The position numbers and the translations under genes were made by a program. DNA of 34,439 nt. It comes from Bacteroidales bacterium. Lineage in GTDB: Bacteria > Bacteroidota > Bacteroidia > Bacteroidales > GCA-2711565. Location: assembly GCA_028280405.1 (NCBI GenBank), contig JANQLW010000090.1, forward strand, positions 1-34,439, in the 5' to 3' direction. The notes beneath the pieces are model-generated. The model did no database searches. It was not told the DNA's origin and saw nothing but the letters and a program-made list of their open reading frames with translations. Positions 25,973-33,219 of this stretch are shown here, in pieces (position 1 is the stretch's first letter; each line of letters opens with the position of its first letter).

Positions 25973-26311
25973 ATGGCCAGAGAGATCAGATTCTATAAAA
26001 AATATTTCATTGAGTTTTATTTAGAACTAGACTCTACTGTTCAAGAAAAGATTGAATATGTATTTAAATTAATTAAAACTGTTGACAAGATCCCTCAGAA
26101 ATTCCTGAAACATATAAAAGGAACTGATGGGCTTTATGAGATCAGAATTAAAGTCGGGAGTAATATTTACAGAATCTTTTGTTGTTTTGATGCCGGAAGA
26201 ATTGTTATATTATTTAATGGATTCCAAAAGAAAAGCCAAAAGACTCCCCAAAAGGAAATTAACAAAGCATTAAAGCTAAAACAGGAATACTTTGAAAAGA
26301 AGAAAGGGTAA
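25973..26311 (+). CDS. higB: HigB/RelE-type toxin (phage Gp49-like family)
   Basis: A 112-residue basic protein of the Gp49-like HigB branch of the RelE/ParE fold; such toxins cut mRNA on the ribosome. Visible: the N-terminal REIRFYKKYFIEFY helix-strand, FLKHIKGTDGLYEIRIKVGSNIYRIFCCF (the core strands with the conserved Gly-Leu-Tyr-Glu and Tyr-Arg), VILFNGFQKKSQKTPQKEI with the basic Lys patch used in catalysis, and a C-terminal helix. The order toxin then antitoxin is typical of HigBA. The antitoxin ATG is five bases after its stop. It looks intact; activity is inferred from the family. Confidence 0.88.
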   Translation: MAREIRFYKKYFIEFYLELDSTVQEKIEYVFKLIKTVDKIPQKFLKHIKGTDGLYEIRIKVGSNIYRIFCCFDAGRIVILFNGFQKKSQKTPQKEINKALKLKQEYFEKKKG

Positions 26312-26316
26312 TAATT

Positions 26317-26616
26317 ATGAAAAAAGTAAGTGATGCAAAAACATTCGATGAGCTTCTTGATATCAAGTATGGAAAAACCGGAACAAAAGAAAGAGATGAA
26401 TATGAAGCTAAAGCAAAGTCATTTATCATTGGCGAAATGATTAAAGAAGCCCGGAAAGAAGCCCAAATGACCCAGGAAGATTTAGCCGCAAGAACAGGCA
26501 CAAAAAAGAGTTACATCTCAAGACTTGAAAATGGGAAGATTGATATACAAATTTCCACGCTTTTCAAAATTTTTGAAGAGGGCTTAGGAAAACGTCTTCG
26601 ATTCACATTATTATAA
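26317..26616 (+). CDS. higA: HigA-type antitoxin with XRE helix-turn-helix
   Basis: A 99-residue partner of the upstream toxin. The N-terminal 35 residues (AKTFDELLDIKYGKTGTKER) are the likely toxin-binding part. Residues about 45-90 form an XRE/Cro helix-turn-helix (MTQEDLAARTGTKKSYISRL followed by ENG, the classic pattern). It should neutralise the toxin and repress the promoter through the GTTAAC palindromes at 25944-25964. The 5-base gap to the toxin gene indicates one transcript. Confidence 0.9.
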   Translation: MKKVSDAKTFDELLDIKYGKTGTKERDEYEAKAKSFIIGEMIKEARKEAQMTQEDLAARTGTKKSYISRLENGKIDIQISTLFKIFEEGLGKRLRFTLL

Positions 26617-26627
26617 ACTCTTAATAA

Positions 26628-26843
26628 ATGAAAAAGAGAAGAGGACTTAAAAGATACTATAGAAACCTTTCAAACTTAAATCTTGACTGGATGGATTTTA
26701 GTGGTTCTGAAGATTCATGGTTCGATTTATATCACATTCATGTTGATAACACAGGGCTAGGCAATAAAAGCTGGAAATCTAGAAAACAACATTTAGATGC
26801 ATTGTTTCTTATGGCTGATGTGCTAGAAGAAAAACTAAGTTAA
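26628..26843 (+). CDS. Small hypothetical protein (71 aa)
   Basis: A 71-residue protein beginning MKKRRGLKRYYRNLSN, with a basic start followed by an acidic, aromatic stretch (LDWMDFSGSEDSWFDLYHIH) and WKSRKQHLDALFLMADVLEE. I recall small uncharacterised proteins with a similar WFDL-H...SWK-R--HL-ALF pattern, but no function is attached to them. It starts 11 bases after the antitoxin stop, so it may be the third gene of that operon. Its TAA shares a base with the possible start of the next open frame. Confidence 0.6.
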   Translation: MKKRRGLKRYYRNLSNLNLDWMDFSGSEDSWFDLYHIHVDNTGLGNKSWKSRKQHLDALFLMADVLEEKLS

Positions 26844-27064
26844 TATCTAATTCTGAGCATTGCTGCCCCAGATGTGGTTCAGATAGATTGTTTATTGAAA
26901 CTGATTATGAAGAAAGAAGTACAGGACACTTCGCTTCTAAAACAATAGCCATTGATACGAACAGATGTAGATTATGTAATTACAACCCGGATAAAATTAA
27001 ATCACGAAACTTCATAGAAAGGATTAAGCGACTTTTCAAATTTAAAAATGAAACAGGTCATTGA
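26843..27064 (+). pseudogene. Zinc-ribbon open frame lacking a normal start codon
   Basis: A 73-codon open frame reads SNSEHCCPRCGSDRLFIETD, then FASKTIAIDTNRCRLCNYNP and a basic tail. The two CXXC pairs (CPRC and CRLC) mark a zinc ribbon. No ATG, GTG or TTG exists between the upstream stop codon and the first CXXC. An ATA at 26843-26845 overlaps the preceding TAA exactly where a coupled TAATG would be expected, so the start may have been lost by a G-to-A change, or a rare ATA start is used. The frame ends in the dispersed repeat at 27062. Confidence 0.45.
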
Positions 27065-27172
27065 ACAAAGCGCAGCGAAGTCAAAATACTTTTATTGAGT
27101 TATATCCAACAACGCTTTGACAAACTCAGCGACCGAGTCATTGAGCGCAGTGTAGCAGAGTCGAAATGTCAT
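27052..27172. repeat. Dispersed TTCGAC...GTCGAA palindromic repeat, right copy
   Basis: The element includes GGTCATTGAACAAAGCGCAG, CTTTGACAAACTCAGCGACC, and then TCATTGAGCGCAGTG with AGCAGAGTCGAAATG. These match the halves of the repeat at 24180-24290 with more substitutions. Together the two copies bracket the accessory genes 24353-27064. The remaining bases to 27201 are AT-rich and show nothing else. Confidence 0.7.
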
Positions 27173-27201
27173 CCCATTTATTTAATATTGTACATTGTAA
27201 A

Positions 27202-27993
27202 TTAAAAAGCTTCAAGCATTTGATTAAGTTTCTTTAATTTCTCTGCTTTTGGCAAATTCTTATATTTTAACATCGCCCCTACCCAGTCGCCATACATTGC
27301 ATTTGGAAGAACGATGAATTTTTTTCCGAATTCAGCTTTTAGATCCGATACAATTTTTGATCTGTCGGCAGGCAGCTTTTTATCAAACAAGTCTGTAAAA
27401 TCATTTAGGTTATCTCCCATTAGAATAACAATTTCATGAGTTTCCAGAACTTTATTTCTACGGGGCTGCTTATTCGATTCAGTAGTACGTAACATCATAT
27501 GAGCATCATCCACATAAGGAAACCCTTTGGCTTTTAGATTCTTCATGGTTGCTTCCTGAACCTCAATTTTCCGATTGGTAATATAAAAGGTTTCAACTCC
27601 CTTCGATTTTGCATAATTCAGAAACTCAACTGCACCTGGTAAAGCTCTTGCATTGGCCACTTCACACCACTCAACCCAGAAGTTAGGATAATCTTTATTT
27701 TCCAAAATACATTTAGCTTCAAACGGGCTGTTGTCCAATACGGTTTCATCTACATCTACAACAATGGCCAAAGGTTTTTTATACGGATTGTTTTCCAGAA
27801 TTTGATTTAATCTTAATTCTGCAATATTATAAGCCTGATAATATAAAGCTTCTACTTCGGCTGATTTTTGTTGGTAGAGGGTTGCGTATAATAAGGATTC
27901 ATTATCTAAATGGTTTTGGGATTCTTGTTTTGGAGTACAAGAGATGAGCATTATATTAAATGCTAAACTGATCAATAAAAAGGTCTTCTTCAT
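27202..27993 (-). CDS. Acid phosphatase / 5'-nucleotidase, lipoprotein e(P4) family
   Basis: A 263-residue class C acid phosphatase of the HAD superfamily, anchored as a lipoprotein. The signal peptide ends in a lipobox LISC with Cys19 as the lipid site. The HAD nucleophile motif is VVDVDETVLDNS with Asp80 and Asp82. A later ITNR motif (about 142) and the acidic GDNLNDF motif (about 205) complete the active site. Relatives hydrolyse nucleoside monophosphates, NMN or other small phosphomonoesters in the periplasm or at the outer membrane. It stands alone between two repeat elements, with no clear promoter. Confidence 0.93.
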   Translation of the reverse strand: MKKTFLLISLAFNIMLISCTPKQESQNHLDNESLLYATLYQQKSAEVEALYYQAYNIAELRLNQILENNPYKKPLAIVVDVDETVLDNSPFEAKCILENKDYPNFWVEWCEVANARALPGAVEFLNYAKSKGVETFYITNRKIEVQEATMKNLKAKGFPYVDDAHMMLRTTESNKQPRRNKVLETHEIVILMGDNLNDFTDLFDKKLPADRSKIVSDLKAEFGKKFIVLPNAMYGDWVGAMLKYKNLPKAEKLKKLNQMLEAF

Positions 27994-28180
27994 ATTTTTT
28001 ACTTTGTGTTCTTGGAGAAATGGACTCTGTGTACTTTGTGGTTAATAATTTTACTACGAAGAGCACAAAGTGAAGGCACGAAGTTACTCAAAGATTAATA
28101 GATAAAAAACGGTTAAACCTATTAAGAATTCTAATTCTTAATAAAGTTAGTCAAAAATATGAAATAATGAGTTATAAAAT
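27994..28180. repeat. Dispersed ACAAAG/CTTTGT palindromic repeat and an AT-rich hairpin
   Basis: Between about 28004 and 28090, CTTTGTGTTCTTGG, CTTTGTGGTTAATAA and ACGAAGAGCACAAAGTG form an imperfect long palindrome of a kind seen repeatedly between Bacteroidota genes. A second hairpin, ATTAAGAATT/AATTCTTAAT (28121-28142, 2-base loop), follows the kinase-like gene on the minus strand; it could be a weak terminator, but no T run follows. Confidence 0.55.
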
Positions 28181-28786
28181 TTACTTATTCAGCTTGGTTA
28201 AAAGCTCATCTGACACTATTGAAATAGTTTCCTTTATTGTGATTTTGGAACTATCTATCTCATATATATTACCTATTTTGGTTAGTTCTGGTTTTAAATC
28301 ATTATAAGAGTTTTTATAAAGGTTTAGTGTTTGGGGATTCATCACCTTGCCATACTTTCGACTAATTTGTCTTTCAAATTCTCGATCTAATATCACATCA
28401 ATATCAGCTGTAAAATAAAAAGTTGTTAAATAATTGGAAAGAATAAAGTTTTGATCAATTAATTTTTCAAAATCTGATAGCAATTTTTTCTCTGATAAAA
28501 AGTTAATCCAGACAAAAGCATCAAAAATTCCTCTATCAGCCAATACAAAATCAAATCCTTTATCATTGGCTTCAATATACTCTTTAATTAATGAAATTGA
28601 TGTCCAAAAATTAAAGGAAGGATGAAGTTTATCATTTAATGGACAAACTGAAGCTCTTTCTCTAATAATATCAACCTTAAACCCAGCATTTTTTAAATGC
28701 TTCTTTAGAGCAACAACAGTTGTAGTTTTGCCAGTTCTTGGCAAACCAAATAATTCTATGATTTTAGTTTTGAATTGCAAATTCAT
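28181..28786 (-). CDS. P-loop kinase-like protein (thymidylate-kinase-like fold)
   Basis: A 201-residue soluble P-loop NTPase. Walker A is GLPRTGKTT (14-22), DRG (84-86) matches the motif of thymidylate and deoxynucleoside kinases, and an Arg-rich stretch (DREFERQISRKYGK) near 155-170 fits a lid. It is not the housekeeping dTMP kinase: the early strand EIIELFGLPRTGKTT-like start and substrate region differ and it is paired with a membrane protein. Its start overlaps the end of the upstream membrane-protein gene by 23 bases, so the two are translationally coupled. The substrate could be a nucleotide, nucleoside or other small molecule. I do not recognise the pair. Confidence 0.72.
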   Translation of the reverse strand: MNLQFKTKIIELFGLPRTGKTTTVVALKKHLKNAGFKVDIIRERASVCPLNDKLHPSFNFWTSISLIKEYIEANDKGFDFVLADRGIFDAFVWINFLSEKKLLSDFEKLIDQNFILSNYLTTFYFTADIDVILDREFERQISRKYGKVMNPQTLNLYKNSYNDLKPELTKIGNIYEIDSSKITIKETISIVSDELLTKLNK

Positions 28787-29381
28787 CTGATTCTTCGATT
28801 AACAAGGCAAAATTAATAATTGCTTCAAGATATCCATTATATAGTTTTATATAAATAGAGCGAAAATAAATGCCACAAATTAAAGTTATTAATAAAATAA
28901 TAAGATTAATTAATGAGAAGTTTAGATTATCTCCCAATATAAAATTCATAAACAGTGAATAAAAAACATGTAAAATTATAATTAAAAAGCAAGTAAAAAT
29001 AAATGAACGAATAATTCTTAACATTGTTCTTCTATAGGATAAATATTCAAATGAATTTTTAGAATATAAAACAATTCTTTGAAGAGCATTATGGTAATCA
29101 TAACCTAATTTTGCTTTTAAATCTTCCTTTTTATTCTTAATTGACTTTAAAAAAAAAGTCAACTTAAAAAGCTCAATAACCTGATCTGACAATTGGTTAT
29201 AAAAAATTCCAAATGAATAGACCAGAATTGTTACTAATGCAATTAGTAATCCTGAACTTTTTAAATTAACAATTACAATTTTTATTGGGTTTATATCAAT
29301 TAAAACAAAAGGAAATACAATTCCTAAAATTCCAAATGCTCCAATGATTATAAAATCGATAAAAAGGTTTGTTGTTTTCAT
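28764..29381 (-). CDS. Four-helix membrane protein of unknown function
   Basis: A 205-residue integral membrane protein that I do not recognise. Predicted helices are at about 7-30, 42-62, 122-147 and 155-178. A long basic cytoplasmic loop (about 65-120, with FFLKSIKNKKEDLKAKLGYD) separates the two helical hairpins. There is no signal sequence and no catalytic motif. It is upstream of, and overlaps by 23 bases, the P-loop kinase-like gene, so the two products probably act together. The pair begins a separate transcript, since a terminator for nifJ lies just upstream. Confidence 0.7.
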   Translation of the reverse strand: MKTTNLFIDFIIIGAFGILGIVFPFVLIDINPIKIVIVNLKSSGLLIALVTILVYSFGIFYNQLSDQVIELFKLTFFLKSIKNKKEDLKAKLGYDYHNALQRIVLYSKNSFEYLSYRRTMLRIIRSFIFTCFLIIILHVFYSLFMNFILGDNLNFSLINLIILLITLICGIYFRSIYIKLYNGYLEAIINFALLIEESDEFAIQN

Positions 29382-29410
29382 TACTAAAAATTGAAACTTA
29401 TAAGATACAA

Positions 29411-29440
29411 AAAAACCGGATCAAATGTTTGATCCGGTAA
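29411..29440 (-). terminator. Terminator after nifJ
   Basis: ACCGGATCAAA (29415-29425) and TTTGATCCGGT (29428-29438) form a perfect 11-bp stem with a 2-base TG loop. On the minus strand it is followed by a run of Ts, and it sits 27 bases past the nifJ stop codon. Confidence 0.85.
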
Positions 29441-29466
29441 AATTTTATAAAAAAACAATTCGTTTC

Positions 29467-32400
29467 CTAGTATTCCTGCTCAGCTAAACGCTTGTATTGA
29501 GCATATCTCCATTTTGCATTATCTTCTGCAATTTTATCAAGAGATTCAGCTTCTTCCGGGAATGATTTCATTAATGACGTATAGCGAACCTCTCCTCTTA
29601 GGAAGTCCTGGAATTTACTCCAATCAGGCTCTTTAGAATCTAAGATAAATGGATTTTTACCTTCAGCTTCTAATTGAGGATTGTAGCGGTAGTTTTGCCA
29701 GTAACCGGCTTCAACAGCTAATTTAGACTCTTCCTGGGTTTTACCCATACCACCTTTTAAACCATGGTTGATACATGGAGAATAAGCAATGATGATTGAA
29801 GGTCCCGGATAAGCTTCAGCTTCTTTCAATGCTTTGAAGAATTGAGCCTGGCTGGCACCCATTGCAACCTGAGCAACGTAAACATATCCGTAAGTCATAG
29901 CCATTAAACCAAGATCTTTCTTACGGGTTTTCATACCTGAAGTAGCAAATTTAGCAACCGCACCTACTGGAGTCGCTTTAGAAGCTTGTCCACCGGTATT
30001 TGAATAAACCTCAGTATCCATTACTAAAATGTTTACATCTTCGCCAGTAGCGATCACGTGATCTAATCCACCGTATCCGATATCATAAGCCCAACCGTCA
30101 CCACCAAAGATCCATACAGACTTCTTAGCTAAGTATTGTTTAAGTGCTAAGATTTCTTTTGCAATAGGAGCTTTTTCTTTTTCCAATAATGGAACTAATT
30201 TATCAGTAGCTTTTTGAGAAGCTTCACGGTCATTTACACCGGCAATCCACTCTTCCATTGCAGCTTTAGTTTCAGCAGAAACTTCACCGTTTATTCCTTG
30301 CATTTTCAATACCAGACGCTCACGAAGTTTGTTAATACCCGTTGCGAAACCAAATCCATACTCAGCATTATCTTCGAATAATGAGTTTGCCCAGGCAACA
30401 CCATGTCCGCTTTCTTTATGCTTACAGTAAGGAGTAGAAGGAGCAGAACCACCATAGATAGAAGAACATCCTGTAGCATTCGCTACTAACATTTGCTCAC
30501 CATATAATTGAGTGATTGTTTTAACGTAAGGAGTTTCACCACAACCGGCACAAGCTCCGGAGAACTCGAATAATGGTTGAGCAAATTGTGAATTCTTAAC
30601 AGACTGGAATTTATCTACAACTTTATCTTTATAAGAAACTTTTGAATCGAAATGATCCCATCTTGCAATCTCTGCTTGTTGAGAAGCAAGAGGCTTCATG
30701 ATTAATGATTTCTCTTTAGAAGGACAAATATCAGCACAGTTACCACAACCTGAACAGTCAAGTACAGAAACCTGCATTCTGAATTTAAGTGGAGCAAATT
30801 TACCTTTGGTAGCAATTAATTCAGTTCCTTCCGGCAAGTTAGCCTCTTCTTCTTCGTTTACCAAGAATGGACGAATAGCAGCGTGAGGACAAACATAAGA
30901 ACATTGGTTACACTGAATACATTTATCAGCCTGCCATTCAGGAACATTTACTGCGATACCACGTTTTTCGAAAGCAGAAGTACCTGCATCGAAAGTACCA
31001 TCTTCACGGTTAACAAATACACTAACCGGAAGGTCATCTCCTTTAAGTGCATTCACAGGATCAACGATCTTAGAAATGAATTCTGGAACATTACGTTCCG
31101 GTTTTTCATCTGCGCCATCCAATTTAGCCCATTCAGCTGGGATCTCAACTTTAATTACATCTCCACCACGCTCAACAGCAGCATTATTCATCTTAACGAT
31201 CTCTTCACCTTTACGACCAAAAGATTTCACGATGAATTTCTTCATTTGGTCAACAGCTAAGTCATAAGGAATTACTTCTGCAATTTTGAAGAATGCAGAT
31301 TGCATGATGGTATTGGTTCTGTTTCCAAGGCCAATTTCCTCAGCAATCTTTGTTGCATTGATGATATAGAAATTTATGTTGTTTTCAGCTAAATGTTTTT
31401 TCAATGAATTTGGAAGTTGGGCTTTAGTTTCTTCAACATCCCAAATTGAGTTCAACAGAAACGTACCGCCTTTTTTCAGTCCTTTGTGCATATTATATTT
31501 GTCCAGATATGAAGGAACGTGACAAGCTACAAAGTTAGGGGTTCCAACCAAATAAGGAGCACGGATTGGGCTATCTCCAAAACGTAAGTGAGAAGTAGTA
31601 ATACCACCTGATTTTTTAGAATCGTAAGCAAAATAGGCCTGACAATATTTATCAGTATTATCACCAATAATTATGATAGAATTTTTGTTTGCACCTACAG
31701 TACCATCAGCTCCTAAACCATAGAATTTAGCTTCGAAAGTAGTTTCATCAGAAATTGAAATTTCAGGAAGCAAAGGTAAAGATTTGAAAGTAACATCATC
31801 GACAATACCTACCAGGAATTGGTTCTTAGGTTCATTCATTTTCAAATTATCGAAAACAGAGATCATCATCGCAGGAGTAGTATCTTTAGAACTTAATCCG
31901 TAACGGCCACCAACGATTAATGGTTTGATTTCTGAATCGTAGAACATTTCACGAACGTCAAGGTATAATGGATCCCCATTAGCACCCGGCTCTTTAGTCC
32001 TGTCAAGTACAGCAATACGTTTTACCGACTTAGGCAGCACATTCATAAAATATTTACTGGAGAAAGGACGGTATAAATGAACACTGATTAAACCAACTTT
32101 TTCACCTTTAGCATTTAAGTAGTCAACAACTTCTTTAATTGTATCAGTGATAGATCCCATTGCTACAACAATGTTCTCAGCATCTTCAGCACCATAATAA
32201 GTGAATGGGTGATATTCACGGCCAGTCATTTTTGAAATTTCTTTCATGTAATCCTCAACAATATCAGGTATTACATCATAGAACTTATTTGCAGCTTCAC
32301 GAGCCTGGAAGTAAATATCCGGATTTTGTGCAGTACCACGAGTCACAGGATGTTCCGGGTTCAAAGCATTGTCACGGAATGATTGTAATGCTTTCCAGTC

Positions 32401-32991
32401 TACTAATGGAGCAAGGTCTTCATTTTCGAAATACTCAACTTTTTGAATTTCGTGAGAAGTACGGAATCCATCAAAGAAGTGAAGGAAAGGAACTCTGGTT
32501 CTAATAGAAGCTAAGTGAGCAACGGCTCCAATATCCATAACTTCCTGTACAGAACCTGTTGCCAGCATAGCAAAACCAGTTTGGCGAGTTGACATAACAT
32601 CACTGTGGTCACCAAAGATAGAAAGTGCTTGTGCAGCCAAACTACGAGCACTCACATGGAATACACCTGGTAATAACTCACCTGAAATTTTATACATATT
32701 AGGAATCATAAGTAATAATCCCTGAGAAGCAGTAAAAGTTGAGGTTAAAGCACCTGACTGCAAACTACCGTGAACGGCACCGGCAGCGCCACCTTCCGAT
32801 TGCATTTCAACCACTTTAACTTGCTCTCCGAAAATGTTTTCACGTCCGAAAGCAGCCCACTCATCAATATACTCCGCCATGGTTGATGAAGGCGTGATAG
32901 GATAAATAGCTGCAACTTCTGAGAACATGTAAGCTACATGGGAGGCAGCATAGTTACCATCACAGGTGATAAACTTTTTTTGTTTTTCCAT
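29467..32991 (-). CDS. nifJ: Pyruvate:ferredoxin (flavodoxin) oxidoreductase
   Basis: A 1174-residue single-chain PFOR that oxidises pyruvate to acetyl-CoA and CO2 while reducing ferredoxin or flavodoxin, a mark of anaerobic metabolism. Domains in order: pyruvate/TPP domain I with YPITPSSTMAEY (about 25-36), a transketolase-type domain, the gamma-like domain, a two-cluster ferredoxin domain (CIQCNQCSYVCP at about 688 and CSGCGNCADICP at about 742), and the TPP-binding domain with the Cys motif GACAGCGETPY, GGDGWAYDIGYGGLDH (about 960) and TEVYSNTGGQASK. All cluster ligands are present and length matches the family. The ATG at 32991 gives MEKQKKFITCDGNYAA, a normal start. It is divergent from the DHOD-like gene and ends at a strong terminator. 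Confidence 0.97.
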   Translation of the reverse strand: MEKQKKFITCDGNYAASHVAYMFSEVAAIYPITPSSTMAEYIDEWAAFGRENIFGEQVKVVEMQSEGGAAGAVHGSLQSGALTSTFTASQGLLLMIPNMYKISGELLPGVFHVSARSLAAQALSIFGDHSDVMSTRQTGFAMLATGSVQEVMDIGAVAHLASIRTRVPFLHFFDGFRTSHEIQKVEYFENEDLAPLVDWKALQSFRDNALNPEHPVTRGTAQNPDIYFQAREAANKFYDVIPDIVEDYMKEISKMTGREYHPFTYYGAEDAENIVVAMGSITDTIKEVVDYLNAKGEKVGLISVHLYRPFSSKYFMNVLPKSVKRIAVLDRTKEPGANGDPLYLDVREMFYDSEIKPLIVGGRYGLSSKDTTPAMMISVFDNLKMNEPKNQFLVGIVDDVTFKSLPLLPEISISDETTFEAKFYGLGADGTVGANKNSIIIIGDNTDKYCQAYFAYDSKKSGGITTSHLRFGDSPIRAPYLVGTPNFVACHVPSYLDKYNMHKGLKKGGTFLLNSIWDVEETKAQLPNSLKKHLAENNINFYIINATKIAEEIGLGNRTNTIMQSAFFKIAEVIPYDLAVDQMKKFIVKSFGRKGEEIVKMNNAAVERGGDVIKVEIPAEWAKLDGADEKPERNVPEFISKIVDPVNALKGDDLPVSVFVNREDGTFDAGTSAFEKRGIAVNVPEWQADKCIQCNQCSYVCPHAAIRPFLVNEEEEANLPEGTELIATKGKFAPLKFRMQVSVLDCSGCGNCADICPSKEKSLIMKPLASQQAEIARWDHFDSKVSYKDKVVDKFQSVKNSQFAQPLFEFSGACAGCGETPYVKTITQLYGEQMLVANATGCSSIYGGSAPSTPYCKHKESGHGVAWANSLFEDNAEYGFGFATGINKLRERLVLKMQGINGEVSAETKAAMEEWIAGVNDREASQKATDKLVPLLEKEKAPIAKEILALKQYLAKKSVWIFGGDGWAYDIGYGGLDHVIATGEDVNILVMDTEVYSNTGGQASKATPVGAVAKFATSGMKTRKKDLGLMAMTYGYVYVAQVAMGASQAQFFKALKEAEAYPGPSIIIAYSPCINHGLKGGMGKTQEESKLAVEAGYWQNYRYNPQLEAEGKNPFILDSKEPDWSKFQDFLRGEVRYTSLMKSFPEEAESLDKIAEDNAKWRYAQYKRLAEQEY

Positions 32992-33155
32992 AATCTATTT
33001 ATTTTAAAGACTTTATAATTTTCATTCACAACTCAAAAAATTCATCGCGAAATTAATAAATTTACGCTTTAGAACCTTGTAATTGTATTTATTTTCAGAA
33101 CGCAAAACTGCAATTTATAATCAGTTTAGATTATAGGATTTTTCCAATATTTTTT

Positions 33156-33163
33156 TATATTTG
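33156..33163 (+). promoter_or_regulatory. -7 element of the DHOD-like gene
   Basis: TATATTTG is a full match to TAnnTTTG. It lies 56 bases before the ATG at 33220, which leaves a leader of about 50 nt. No good -33 TTG is present at normal spacing. Confidence 0.4.
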
Positions 33164-33219
33164 TTTAAAGGTGAATTTAAGCCTTCCAAAGAATATTTTT
33201 TAACTAAAAACTCATACGT

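Noticed and set aside
24180..27172. CRISPR array or insertion sequence around the accessory genes
   Set aside because: There are no regularly spaced repeats with unique spacers, no transposase or integrase frame, and the repeats are irregular palindromes.
30883..31260. Plus-strand open frames of 125 and 63 codons within the PFOR gene
   Set aside because: They lie opposite conserved parts of nifJ, and their sequences show no domain, signal or start context.
32205..32504. Plus-strand open frame of 99 codons within nifJ
   Set aside because: Antisense shadow of the conserved N-terminal part of PFOR.
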